A stretch of 64,000 bases of DNA, from the NCBI RefSeq assembly GCF_017168335.1, contig NZ_JABFAU010000003.1:190872-254871 (forward strand). The letters are read 5' to 3'. This DNA comes from Rhodococcus sp. KRD162. GTDB taxonomy: Bacteria > Actinomycetota > Actinomycetes > Mycobacteriales > Mycobacteriaceae. This document shows, one piece after another, positions 44,799 to 53,614 of the stretch (positions are counted from its first letter, which is position 1; each line of letters starts with the position of its first letter). The position numbers were made by a program, and so were the translations under genes. Below the pieces are notes generated by a model. The model was not told the DNA's origin, searched no databases, and worked only from the letters and a program-made list of their open reading frames with translations.

Positions 44799-44985
44799 TG
44801 TAGTTCGTGCCCTTCTGCTCCTGGATCACCGCCAAAGTCATCCAAGTAGCGTTCCCATGAGTGGGTCGGCTGAGCTCGTCGTACGCAAGCTCGTGGGCGA
44901 AATACCTTTCGATCAGCGCGCGATTGTTCCCAACCGATGGCTGCCGTGCGACTCCGCTGAACGCCGATGCGGTCCTCGCGCGCCA
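44799..44985 (-). pseudogene. Internal fragment of a DUF5677-like gene (copy of 61611-61797)
   Basis: This 187-bp segment matches 61611-61797 without indels and with few substitutions, in the same orientation. On the minus strand it reads the middle of that gene (SAFSGVARQPSVGNNRALIERYFAH, YDELSRPTHGNATWMTLAVIQEQKG). It starts 5 bp outside the IS and ends abruptly at 44985, so both ends of the gene are missing. The following 44986-45277 has no supported gene. Confidence 0.8.
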
Positions 44986-45277
44986 CCTTCGAGGACGGTC
45001 GCTATCACCTGATCATCCACCCGGCCACCGCTCGAACGCAGGACGTCCGGGCGAGCGGGTCGCAGACACTGCTGAGGGCATCTCTTCGAAGGATCCGCAC
45101 CGCTTCGGCACGTTGGGGATCTGCTGGTCGGAGGCGCACCGCCGAGGATTCTGAGGACGACCAAGACGGATCTCAAACCGTGCCGGACTACCATCACAGA
45201 TCATGTAAATGGTTTCTGCACAACATTTCTCAGCTGTACGAACTCGTGCACGATCACGGCAACGGATAGAGGTCGCT

Positions 45278-46117
45278 TCAATCGAGCAGATCAAATCGAA
45301 GTTTGCCGACAATCTCCGTCGGGTCAATTGCGACACCGACCGCGTAGTCGACTAAGGTCCGCAGCTGTTCGTCGAACTTTGAACTAATTACGAACACTGA
45401 AACAGAATGTTCGTACCATTCAGGATCAAAGGCCGTATGAGCGATTCCACTCTGTTCCAGTTCTACAGCCAACTCACCTATCCGCGCTTCCGACTCCTGA
45501 GTACGTCGACTCAATTCTGGAACGGTCAACCCCCAATCCCGATTCCGGTGTGCGTACTTGATCGCTACAGCTAGCAGCATCCGGGCATTTTTAGTCACAC
45601 CAGCTAGGACCTCGCCGAACTCGCGCCAGTACCGCACACTGTCCTGTGCCTCTTCGACATTCAATCCTAATAAAAAGAAGTCGCACAGCGCGGCCGTAGT
45701 CTTCGCTGGAACCAGAATGTCCGCCGCGGAGCGGTCGAGGATTTCCTCCAGGAGCATGTTGTTAAAGCCCATGCGAAACGGCCGCTCGTGATCGCTCTTT
45801 AGCTCGCGCATGCGCTCGACCGGATACTTTTCGACATTGTCCGAAATTCGGTGGTGGATTCCACACATCAGCATCAAATTTGACTCGTGCCGACGTTCCT
45901 CATTCGTCGAGTTTGGGTTAAACCGTTCACCATCCGTCATAGCTGCCTCTATATGGCAGAGTTCGCCGACGTACTGGCCATCTTGGAACATCGCGGTGCC
46001 GCAGTCCGGAAACGCACATTGGTTCCCGGAGTAGAGGTACACCGTTGCCAGGGTGTCTTTGGTTGGATCCAACCGTTTAACTACTTCATCCGGCACTGTG
46101 GCTTTTCGATCGCTCAT
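45278..46117 (-). CDS. HNH-nuclease domain protein
   Basis: A 279-residue protein with an N-terminal HNH/zinc core: CAFPDC (33-38), ELCHIEA (52-58), then NLMLMCGIHHRISD (78-91), giving the paired cysteines and the HH of an HNH endonuclease. The remaining ~180 residues are helical with a winged-helix-like stretch (LTVPELSRRTQESEARIGELAVELEQSGIA) and are not recognised. Such standalone HNH proteins are frequent in defence and restriction loci. Its ATG overlaps the stop of the HsdM-like micro-ORF (ATGA). Local sequence is clearly AT-richer than the chromosome. Confidence 0.75.
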   Translation of the reverse strand: MSDRKATVPDEVVKRLDPTKDTLATVYLYSGNQCAFPDCGTAMFQDGQYVGELCHIEAAMTDGERFNPNSTNEERRHESNLMLMCGIHHRISDNVEKYPVERMRELKSDHERPFRMGFNNMLLEEILDRSAADILVPAKTTAALCDFFLLGLNVEEAQDSVRYWREFGEVLAGVTKNARMLLAVAIKYAHRNRDWGLTVPELSRRTQESEARIGELAVELEQSGIAHTAFDPEWYEHSVSVFVISSKFDEQLRTLVDYAVGVAIDPTEIVGKLRFDLLD

Positions 46118-46248
46118 GCTTCATCGAGGATGCAGTCGAGGCGGCGCAGGATCGTGAGCGGGAGGATCACGTCGCAGTAGTGGTTCGGCCGGTAGGGGTG
46201 CCGCCGTTCGTCGGTAATCAAACAGATGAAGCTACCAAGGGTGCTCAC
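46114..46248 (-). CDS. 44-residue HsdM N-terminal-like micro-ORF
   Basis: From a GTG at 46248 with AAGGAGC just upstream, 44 residues (MSTLGSFICLITDERRHPYRPNHY, CDVILPLTILRRLDCILDEA) match the start of type I restriction methyltransferase subunits, whose hallmark is a Y..VILP.T.LRRLDC segment. The TGA overlaps the HNH start. It is either a decayed hsdM stub kept as a coupled leader or a truncated gene; the full methyltransferase is absent. Confidence 0.6.
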   Translation of the reverse strand: MSTLGSFICLITDERRHPYRPNHYCDVILPLTILRRLDCILDEA

Positions 46249-46488
46249 AACGCTCCTTATTAGGCTCACTCAACCGATCACTGTTGGACGCTCGCAGTGC
46301 GCGTTTCAGCACGTGACGCACGGCCGCACCAGCCCGACCGTCACCAATCATCGCGCATCACGACATCACTTGTAGGTTCTCATCTTCGCCGTCATGCGCG
46401 ACCTGGACTTTCTCACGAAATTGTCGCCCGTGAATTCTCACCAAGTTGTCCCCACAAGGTTGGCCAGCCACGCGCGGAAAAAACTACT
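46249..46488. promoter_or_regulatory. Divergent intergenic region upstream of the biosynthesis-like operon
   Basis: This 240-bp gap separates the minus-strand HsdM/HNH unit from the plus-strand operon and should hold both promoters. I see no clear sigma-70 boxes or operator. A frame open across it (from 46297) is not protein-like. Confidence 0.5.
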
Positions 46489-47580
46489 ATGGTGTTCACG
46501 ACACGTGTGAACGAGGACACTGGGGGACGGTTGTCGAAGCGGTTAGTCGTGCGGGGACCAGGCCAGCTGGGGTTCGACGAAGTGGGCGAACACGACATTC
46601 GCGAGGGCCAAGTCCGCTTCGAAGCAGTGGCTACAGCGGTCAGCGGTGGGACTGAATTGATGCTCGTCGACGGCCGGGCTCCTCGATCAAGCTTTAGCTG
46701 GGACGCTGCGCGCCGACTGCTGGCACCACGAGCCGATAACGGCGGTCTGTACCCGGTCAGTCTTGGCTACCAGTTCGTTGGGCGGGTTACCGAAGTGGGA
46801 CCGGGTGCCGACGACAGGTTCACGGTTGGTGAGCATTGTTGGATTGATGCGGCACACCAGGACTCGCTGGTCATCGACCTGTCAGATCCCCCGCCAATTC
46901 GGAAGGTTAACGTCGACCCGATCTGGCACGCCGCGTATCTACCCCTCGTGCGCATCGCTTTGGGGGCAGTCCATGACGCACGTCCTCTGCTCGGCGACCA
47001 TGCCGCAGTGTTCGGCGGGGGGATGATTGGCTTGCTCAGCGCACTCTTGCTTGAGCGCGCTGGTGCCGCCTCCGTAACGCTCATCGAACCCGGCGCAGCG
47101 AGACGCTTGGTGGCCGAGACTTTGGGTTTTCAGACCGTCGACCCGAACATCTCTTCGGCAAGTGTTTTGCTGGAAGATTCCGGCCGGCGTCCTGACGTTG
47201 TCATCGAAGCGACTGGGTCCTATGCAGCATTGAACCAGGCAGTCCGGACAGTCCGGTCACACGGTTCAGTCGTATGCGTGTCGTCCTATGGCAATCAGGA
47301 CTCGGAACTCGTACTCGGACATGAGTTCCACCGCAACAGAATCACGCTGCTGTCGTCCATGACAGTCAACGGGTGTGTCCATCGAGAGGCCCCCCGGTGG
47401 GATCTCGAACGTCTGATACTCGAGTCTCTCCGGCTGATCGAAACCGGCGCGTTCCCGTTCGGTGCCATGGGCGTTGAAGTTGTGCATTTCGACGAGGCTC
47501 TGACCGCCTATGACCGCCTTCGCAACCCTGCCTCGGCTCCTGTGTCTGTACGATTCGTGTTCCGGGGCGGTCGAGGTTGA
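46489..47580 (+). CDS. MDR-superfamily (zinc-alcohol-dehydrogenase-like) oxidoreductase
   Basis: A 363-residue medium-chain dehydrogenase/reductase. A GroES-like N-domain (VRFEAVATAVSGGTELMLVDG, LGYQFVGRVTEVGPGADDRF) is followed by a Rossmann domain (AAVFGGGMIGLLSALLLERAGAASVTLIEP). The usual GHE zinc site is replaced (LGYQ), as in BchC- or threonine-dehydrogenase-like variants, so it may be zinc-independent. It starts a five-gene overlapping operon and its stop overlaps the next start (TTGA). A role in making or modifying a small molecule is inference. Confidence 0.78.
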   Translation: MVFTTRVNEDTGGRLSKRLVVRGPGQLGFDEVGEHDIREGQVRFEAVATAVSGGTELMLVDGRAPRSSFSWDAARRLLAPRADNGGLYPVSLGYQFVGRVTEVGPGADDRFTVGEHCWIDAAHQDSLVIDLSDPPPIRKVNVDPIWHAAYLPLVRIALGAVHDARPLLGDHAAVFGGGMIGLLSALLLERAGAASVTLIEPGAARRLVAETLGFQTVDPNISSASVLLEDSGRRPDVVIEATGSYAALNQAVRTVRSHGSVVCVSSYGNQDSELVLGHEFHRNRITLLSSMTVNGCVHREAPRWDLERLILESLRLIETGAFPFGAMGVEVVHFDEALTAYDRLRNPASAPVSVRFVFRGGRG

Positions 47581-48644
47581 CGACCCATTCGGTAGACCTC
47601 CAGTACCTAGTGAGGGCACTGAACGACCCTGACTCGTCTGGGCGCTCACAGCTCGTCCGAGAATATGAAGAAGCACTGGCCATTACCTTCGATGCGCCTC
47701 AGGCGGTGGCGGTCAACTCAGGCAGCGCGGCAATCGAGACCGCTCTCTACGCTGTCGGCGTCACGCCAGGGCGGTCTGTTTTGGTTTCGGCGGCAGCCCC
47801 ACTGCCTACCCTTATGCCGATCATTGCCTCAGGTGCGCGGATCGCGTTCGTAGATTCCGTCGTCGACAGTCCTGGCATGGATCCAGCAGACCTCGCGGTC
47901 CAACTTGACAAGAACCCCGATTGCGCAGCTGCGGTCGAGGTTGCACTCTGGGGGTACCCGCTTTCACATCAGGAGGAGGTGGCGTCCCTTTTAGCTGCGG
48001 CGCGAGTGCCGCTAATTGAGGACGCCGCCCACGCACATGGGTCGACCGTTGCAGGAAAGTCAGTGGGCACGCTTGGAGCTATCGGTTGCTTTTCAACCCA
48101 CCGAATGAAGCTGCTATCGACCGGGGAGGGGGGGTTTATCCTCACTCATTCTGTTGAGCTGGCCGACAGCATCCGCCGCTACTCAAGACTATCTAATCTC
48201 GACGGAATTCATTCCGCGCGAAACTTCAAACCGTCCGCGTTCACCGCTGCCGTCGGACTGACGCGTTTAAGCGCATTCGCCGCAGAGGTCTCGACCCGAC
48301 GGGCCAAGGCCGCATTGTTGTACCAACTACTGCCGGCACCACTTAAGCGGGAGGTCGGTCACATCGGTGCCCCCAATTACTACAACCTCGTGGTCCTCGT
48401 TGACGACCAGGTCAAGGCTAGTCGCCTGCACCTCGCACTCCGAGTGGCCGGAATCGAGACCGACCCCGTTCGCTTCCGCTACCGGCCCGGCACCGAACAT
48501 CAAATTACTGGCCAGTGGGCCCGAGATTGTCCCAATGCACGGCGGCTCGTGGCTTGTGCCATTCAGCTACCAGTCGGTCCTACTGACGATCCTGTGCAAA
48601 TAGCCAATTCCGTTGCACAGGCATGGAACTCACTATGCGAGTGA
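47577..48644 (+). CDS. DegT/DnrJ/EryC1-family PLP enzyme
   Basis: A 355-residue fold-type I PLP protein of the sugar-aminotransferase family: cofactor-binding VNSGSAAIETAL (47-58), Asp149 in LIEDAAHAHGS and the Schiff-base Lys178 in STHRMKLLSTGEGGF. Members transaminate keto-sugars or cyclitols in antibiotic and cell-surface pathways. A TTG start at 47577 gives a four-base overlap with the dehydrogenase, the natural partner that would supply the keto substrate. Confidence 0.82.
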   Translation: MTTHSVDLQYLVRALNDPDSSGRSQLVREYEEALAITFDAPQAVAVNSGSAAIETALYAVGVTPGRSVLVSAAAPLPTLMPIIASGARIAFVDSVVDSPGMDPADLAVQLDKNPDCAAAVEVALWGYPLSHQEEVASLLAAARVPLIEDAAHAHGSTVAGKSVGTLGAIGCFSTHRMKLLSTGEGGFILTHSVELADSIRRYSRLSNLDGIHSARNFKPSAFTAAVGLTRLSAFAAEVSTRRAKAALLYQLLPAPLKREVGHIGAPNYYNLVVLVDDQVKASRLHLALRVAGIETDPVRFRYRPGTEHQITGQWARDCPNARRLVACAIQLPVGPTDDPVQIANSVAQAWNSLCE

Positions 48645-49798
48645 CTGTCGACTTCGACGGCGTACTGACGGAGCCATGGACATCCCCCGAGCTCGACGGC
48701 CTGGACGGCCACATCCTGCTCATCTCCGCGCTCTCAGTTGCGTCGGCCCGCCCAAGACCCGGTATCCGCAGTCTGGTGGGATTCCTTAGCACCTTCGCCA
48801 CAGTCGAAGTGCTCACAGCTCGCCCGTCGTCTCAAGCCCCGGACATCACCGCTTGGCTGCGCGAATGCATCCCTGAGATTGCTGATTCACCCGTCCACTC
48901 CTGCGCTATGGAACTCAAGCCCGACTTCCTTTACTCCGAAGGCATCGCCTTGCACGTCGATAACGATGAGAGAGCGAGAGTGTCCGACGGGCCGACGTGC
49001 ATCATATGGGGGCACCAGACCACTAAGGAACTCCTACGGGAAGCGTGCTACATCCTTTCGCGCGTTCCTGACCTGCGTGTGGCGGGCAAGCCGGTTCGTC
49101 GGTTGGAGGAGCTTCCCTCGCACAGCTCCACACCGGTGTATCGGGTTGAGACACTGACCACTTCGCTAAAGCTGCGGGTCGTTGAAGACGCAATTCAGTC
49201 GCAAAATCTCCGGCAAATCCACGCAGTAGCAGCAAGCGACCGTCACCTTTCGGAGATGCTCCGCCCCGAACAGGCCAGCTCACCGACTGGCATCCACCTT
49301 ACTGAGTACGTTCCGGGACAATCTGTTGCCTCGAGACGGCCGTGCACCGATTGGGATGTGTCGCGGCAGGTTGCACGATGGTTGGTCACACTGCACGAGG
49401 CAACGGCACGCGCGGATGGGACGTGCCTGATTTCGTGTGCTTGTGACGCATTTAATCTCTGCATTGACGATGTTGGCGCGGTTCGCATCATTGACGCGGG
49501 CGATGCATGCTGGGGAGCGCGATGGATCGACCTAATCTGGTCGGAGCAGCTTCTCGGGCCCTGGATTGGCGGCTCTGATGAGCTGTTTGAGTCGTACATG
49601 GAATTTGCGACAGAGCGGCCGAGCAACGATGACGTCACACGGGCCATTGCCGGTTACTATTTCCGCCTCCATTCGGTTCTTCGATCGGCGATCCACGCTC
49701 GAAGGCGCGATGAAGTGGACCTGAGAGCCTTGAAGATGGTGCGGCATCGGCGCGCAACACCGCCTACCGAGTCTCTCCTACGGAAGTGGGCGCGATGA
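48635..49798 (+). CDS. HAD-phosphatase-like domain fused to a kinase-like domain
   Basis: Residues ~1-150 have the HAD motif I (VTVDFDGVLT) and later DNDERARV. Residues ~170-390 resemble aminoglycoside-phosphotransferase/choline-kinase folds (VSRQVARWLVTLHEATARADG, CACDAFNLCIDDVGAVRIIDAGD), but the HxDxxxxN catalytic loop is degenerate. It may phosphorylate or dephosphorylate a pathway intermediate, or be regulatory. Either ATG 48623 or 48635 is possible; both overlap the previous gene. Its stop overlaps the LLM gene (ATGA). Confidence 0.6.
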   Translation: MRVTVDFDGVLTEPWTSPELDGLDGHILLISALSVASARPRPGIRSLVGFLSTFATVEVLTARPSSQAPDITAWLRECIPEIADSPVHSCAMELKPDFLYSEGIALHVDNDERARVSDGPTCIIWGHQTTKELLREACYILSRVPDLRVAGKPVRRLEELPSHSSTPVYRVETLTTSLKLRVVEDAIQSQNLRQIHAVAASDRHLSEMLRPEQASSPTGIHLTEYVPGQSVASRRPCTDWDVSRQVARWLVTLHEATARADGTCLISCACDAFNLCIDDVGAVRIIDAGDACWGARWIDLIWSEQLLGPWIGGSDELFESYMEFATERPSNDDVTRAIAGYYFRLHSVLRSAIHARRRDEVDLRALKMVRHRRATPPTESLLRKWAR

Positions 49799-50895
49799 AG
49801 TATCTCTATTACACCTCGGTCCCGTGGCCGCACCTGGAACGTCAGTTCGGGTCGTTCCCACACAGCAACAGGGGGCTAACGGCCGAGCAAATGCGTCACC
49901 TTCTCCAAGAATCCGTGGATCTCCTCGTAGAAGCCGAGGCGGCAGGATTCTCGTGGCTTGGAGTCGGCGAGGAGCACATGAATGCGTATGGGGTCGTGCC
50001 CAACCCAACTTTGCTACTCAGCGCCGTTGCTGCTCGCACATCCGTAGCGTCGCTTGCCGTGCTCGGCAATCCCATCCCGTTGCTCAACCCAATCCGCGTG
50101 GCCGAGGAATACGCATGGCTGGACGTCTTTTCGGGCGGGCGACTTGTCGCAGGTTTCCCGCGTGGCGTTCCCCAAAACTTCGCAGCATACGGGCTCGACA
50201 GCGAAGGCTCACGCAGCAAACTCGCTGAGGGCATAGCCCTAGTGCGAAAGGCCTGGACGCACGAAGGCCCGTTCACTTGGGAGGGGCACCACTTCAGCTA
50301 TCCATCCATTTCTATCTGGCCCCAGCCACTGCACCAGCCAGAGCTCGTTATGTCGTGCAAGTCTCACGAGTCAATCGCGCTGGCAGTGGCCCACCGCGCC
50401 GTAATGGCCGAGATTTATGTCAAGAACCAAGATGTGTTAGAGAACTTCCGCAGCGCAAAGCGCACCTACATTGATCTCGCGGAAATGAGCGGATGGGAAC
50501 CGGCGGCGTCGTCGTTCTGCCTCAGCTTGCCCTGCGTAATCGCTCCTACCGACCAGGAAGCGTATGAGGTCGCAGACCGAGGCTTGGCTTACCAGCGCAC
50601 AATGTTGACCGGCACCTACGAAAAGGAGAAGCAAGCCCTCACCAACACCTACTTCGGTGGCAAGCAGGTGGGTACTTCCGGGTACGACGGCTTGGCTGCA
50701 AGGCTTGGGTACGGCGGTATAATCTGCGGTAGCCCCTCAACGGCCATCGAGCAAGTTCGACGAACAGTTGACGCCTATGGCGTCGGCGTAATGGGCCTCC
50801 AAATGCAGTTCGGAGACCTGGACGTCAACGAAATTCGACAAAGTATCGCTTTGTTCGGGGCGCAAGTGAGGGCGAGTGTTGAGAAATTCAGTTGA
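49795..50895 (+). CDS. LLM-class flavin-dependent monooxygenase
   Basis: A 366-residue bacterial-luciferase-like protein (YYTSVPWPHLERQFGSFPH, EAAGFSWLGVGEEHM, FSGGRLVAGFPRGVPQNFAAYGLD, HQPELVMSCKSHESIALAVAHRAV). It uses FMNH2 or F420H2 for oxidation. It is distinct from the tandem pair at 24995-27018. Its ATG at 49795 overlaps the previous stop (ATGA), and its end overlaps the deaminase by 20 bp. Confidence 0.85.
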   Translation: MKYLYYTSVPWPHLERQFGSFPHSNRGLTAEQMRHLLQESVDLLVEAEAAGFSWLGVGEEHMNAYGVVPNPTLLLSAVAARTSVASLAVLGNPIPLLNPIRVAEEYAWLDVFSGGRLVAGFPRGVPQNFAAYGLDSEGSRSKLAEGIALVRKAWTHEGPFTWEGHHFSYPSISIWPQPLHQPELVMSCKSHESIALAVAHRAVMAEIYVKNQDVLENFRSAKRTYIDLAEMSGWEPAASSFCLSLPCVIAPTDQEAYEVADRGLAYQRTMLTGTYEKEKQALTNTYFGGKQVGTSGYDGLAARLGYGGIICGSPSTAIEQVRRTVDAYGVGVMGLQMQFGDLDVNEIRQSIALFGAQVRASVEKFS

Positions 50896-51520
50896 CGCCG
50901 GTCCACTCTGGGCCCACCTCATGGGTTTTGCGTGGAAGTCATTCGAGACCGGCGGGTACGGAGTCGCTGCGGCTGTCGTCTCGAACACTGAACTTATGCC
51001 GCTTGTTGGCACTAACTCGGTCGGCCAACGAGCATCCCAGAGTGACATCTTGTTCGATAGCCCATTAGCTCACGCCGAGATTAATGCGTTGCTCAGGGCC
51101 GGGGGCTCGGCAAATGGCGGCGTGCTCTATACGACGCTCAGTCCATGCGAGATGTGCATCGGAGCCGCGGAGATCGTTCGGACCGGCAGAGTCGAGTATC
51201 TGGGCCATGACCCAGCTTGCGACTCTTTGCTCCAATCGGTCGGGTACGGCGACGATAGGATCCTCGCCGCGGTGAGCCCGGTCGGCATCGAGTGGGCCAC
51301 GCTCGCGGAAATCCTCCCCTTGACCCGCTCCCTGTTGAGGCGGCCCAGTCAGGCGAGCAAGACAGCCGCGGCATACGCGCTCCGCAACCCGGAGCTGCTC
51401 TCCGCAGCCCGTTGCCTTGCGGAGTCTGGAGATGTGCTTTCCTCTCTAGGCGGATCGCCGCAGCTGGCAGTCAAGGCACTTTCTGCACTTAAACCAACGA
51501 ATCCAACCGGTCACTTCTAG
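50876..51520 (+). CDS. Cytidine/deoxycytidylate deaminase-like zinc enzyme
   Basis: A 214-residue protein with the deaminase signature HAEINAL and PCEMC (zinc His and two Cys, catalytic Glu), plus a C-terminal ~90-residue helical extension of unknown role. Such enzymes deaminate nucleosides, nucleotides, guanine or pathway intermediates such as riboflavin precursors. A GTG at 50876, or TTG one codon later, gives the overlap with the LLM gene. It is the last gene of the operon. Confidence 0.8.
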   Translation: MLRNSVDAGPLWAHLMGFAWKSFETGGYGVAAAVVSNTELMPLVGTNSVGQRASQSDILFDSPLAHAEINALLRAGGSANGGVLYTTLSPCEMCIGAAEIVRTGRVEYLGHDPACDSLLQSVGYGDDRILAAVSPVGIEWATLAEILPLTRSLLRRPSQASKTAAAYALRNPELLSAARCLAESGDVLSSLGGSPQLAVKALSALKPTNPTGHF

Positions 51521-51605
51521 AACTGTGACCACTGGGACGCAGACAGCCTAGGGACTCTCCTGCGAAGTCTCCGCTTGTGTTCCCGAAAGAGCTTGAACAG
51601 GTGCG

Positions 51606-51633
51606 CAGGATGTAACTGACCTGTCACATCCTG
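51606..51633. terminator. 8-bp hairpin after the biosynthesis-like operon
   Basis: Arms 51606-51613 and 51626-51633 are perfect complements around 12 nt. With no T tract, it could equally be an operator for the next operon. Apart from it, 51521-51736 shows no gene. Confidence 0.4.
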
Positions 51634-51736
51634 GACAACTCAACAAGTCCCGTGCATAGCGCACACGATTGAGAATCAACTGGCATGATTAAACCCAACA
51701 GGGCCTGAGGGGCGGGTTCAGTATCGGGGGAAAAAT

Positions 51737-52138
51737 ATGGCTTGCGGCAACAACCACGTCAGTCGCGACTACCTTTCGTCGCAACCCTCGTCTGTTAAGA
51801 CCGCCGCGTCTGCACTTGCTAAGGCTCAGGTCGAGGCAACCGTCGCCGCTCATCGCCTCCCTGCCGTGAGCATCGACGGCAGCAGATCGCGTCAGGCGTT
51901 TCAGTCGCGGTCAGCAGAGGGGCAAGTCGACTATTTCGTCGGTCCGGACGGACACCAGACCCACAACCCGGAACTGCACGTTCACGTCATTCACAAGGCC
52001 GAGGGTAAAGTCACTTTGGAGATTACTAATCGGCGTGACAAGACGCGGTCTTCGCAGATCGAACTTGAATCCCCGGATGGAAATCAAGTTCGCGACGCCG
52101 AGCTTGCCTTGGCCGAAATTCTACGCTCGTTGCAGTAG
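51737..52138 (+). CDS. Small hypothetical protein, first gene of the helicase operon
   Basis: A 133-residue soluble protein of unknown family. An Ala-rich helical half (SVKTAASALAKAQVEATVAAHRLPA) precedes a beta-rich half with a His cluster (GQVDYFVGPDGHQTHNPELHVHVIHKAEGKVTLEITNRRDKTRSSQIELESPDG). The ATG at 51737 follows a GGGGGA ribosome site. It lies six bases before the next gene, so it is expressed with the helicase operon and may be a regulatory or nucleic-acid-contacting subunit (inference). Confidence 0.65.
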   Translation: MACGNNHVSRDYLSSQPSSVKTAASALAKAQVEATVAAHRLPAVSIDGSRSRQAFQSRSAEGQVDYFVGPDGHQTHNPELHVHVIHKAEGKVTLEITNRRDKTRSSQIELESPDGNQVRDAELALAEILRSLQ

Positions 52139-52144
52139 TCATCA

Positions 52145-53614
52145 ATGAGCGACGCATTGCCTCTGAATCGGGCGACCGATCAGCTCCCGTTCGTGTACGC
52201 GACCAAGTGGAAGCAACCTGTGCGGGAACTACTCCTTGCGCCTGAAGGATTTGGGACCTCGCACGTTCTTGCCGAAGCCCTCCATCTGATCCCTTCGGAT
52301 TGGCGCGGTTCGCTTCTACCACTCTGCCTAATCGACGAGGACAGCATCGCTGTCGTAGCCGTTGACGCAGCCATCCCTGGAACTCGCGAAGGGCACGTCT
52401 ACCGTCTGCATCTGTCAAAGGTGCCGCCGAGACTACAACTTCGGTTGCTCGACATCGATCCACTAATTTACGTCGCTTCTCTCGATGAGGAACTCGCTGC
52501 GAGGCCAGTCGGACTCCGGCGTGTCCTCGATCAGATAGGACCCGCATACGAGTTAAGTCATCTGAGAAAGGAGAAGCGTCCGCGCGACTTCGTCGTTCGT
52601 CCAGTGCGAATCGCGTGTCAAAACGTCATTGTTGCACTGGGGGCGATAGCCCACGACTCCAGCTTCGACGGGCTCACTGTCCCTGCTTGGCAAACATGCG
52701 AGCTCCCACACGTCGCAACCCACGAGGGGAACCGTGCCCTCGCAGCTCTTACACTCTGCGATGCCTTTCAAAGTGGGGGCACGATGGAGATTCGATTCGA
52801 CCGAAAGGCTCGAATCGTCCACAAGGGTCGTCCGCTCGACCTAGATGGGCACCCGGAGAAGGCGGTGCCGGCAAGCCTGCGGCGATTCGGTCGGGCCGTC
52901 GGCGTATCACTTGGCTCTGACGATCCGGCCACGATCAGCCCCCGAGAAGCCCGCGACCTCTTCCTAGCGATTACTCCTATGCCCGACGGATTGCGAGGAC
53001 GCGTGAGTGATGCTGTACACAATCGCGGAATCGCTCCGGAGCGGATCTGCTTCCTACTCCTCTCCCAAGTCTGGCGCGAGATCGAGATGGATTACATACT
53101 TGCCACTACCGGACGCACTACCTCTATCCTGAGCGGCGGTGCCCAGTGGACCGACCGGTTCGCGCGGCAAGCCGAGGCTGAGATCTGCCGAGGTGCGGTG
53201 ACCACTGGCATGCTGTTTCGTCGGCTGAACGCCACTGACAATGCAACTGGCGGATGCGGAGTCGTGCGCGTGGTCGAGGACCGCACGAAGGGAATTAGCT
53301 GGGAGCTCAGGCCCGAGGTGGGCGCGGTTACGCTAACCGGTCTCGACCCGTCCGAGCCCGTCCCGTGGACATTCCTTGCTGCGGGCGTCCAGACACTCAC
53401 TGTTTTCCCCCGTAGCGCAATCAGCGCTGAGATAGTTCGCGAGATCGTCGAAGCCGACGTGCCTGGCGATTCGGCGATCCTGACCCCTGCGGATACTGAA
53501 CTTAAGGGTGAGGTGCCGTCGCAGATTCGTGTGTTGAGGTGCCCCGATCGCCTCGCCGACATCGATAAGTCCGTAGAGGACCGGCTTCTGAAGTCAAGGA
53601 TTTCCCGGGGATGA
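52145..53614 (+). CDS. Hypothetical protein, second gene of the helicase operon
   Basis: A 489-residue soluble protein that I cannot assign. The first ~100 residues (LHLIPSDWRGSLLPLCLIDEDSIAVVAVDAAIPG) are faintly SUKH-like, but too weak for a call. A helical centre (PREARDLFLAITPMPDGLRGRVSDAVHNRGIAPERICFLLLSQVW) and a mixed C-terminus follow. No nuclease, ATPase or membrane motif is visible. It overlaps the third gene by ATGA, arguing for fixed stoichiometry. Confidence 0.65.
   Translation: MSDALPLNRATDQLPFVYATKWKQPVRELLLAPEGFGTSHVLAEALHLIPSDWRGSLLPLCLIDEDSIAVVAVDAAIPGTREGHVYRLHLSKVPPRLQLRLLDIDPLIYVASLDEELAARPVGLRRVLDQIGPAYELSHLRKEKRPRDFVVRPVRIACQNVIVALGAIAHDSSFDGLTVPAWQTCELPHVATHEGNRALAALTLCDAFQSGGTMEIRFDRKARIVHKGRPLDLDGHPEKAVPASLRRFGRAVGVSLGSDDPATISPREARDLFLAITPMPDGLRGRVSDAVHNRGIAPERICFLLLSQVWREIEMDYILATTGRTTSILSGGAQWTDRFARQAEAEICRGAVTTGMLFRRLNATDNATGGCGVVRVVEDRTKGISWELRPEVGAVTLTGLDPSEPVPWTFLAAGVQTLTVFPRSAISAEIVREIVEADVPGDSAILTPADTELKGEVPSQIRVLRCPDRLADIDKSVEDRLLKSRISRG

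Noticed and set aside
44861..45269. Overlapping plus-strand frames right of the IS
   Set aside because: They cross the junction between the duplicated fragment and unrelated DNA and change character there; no supported gene.
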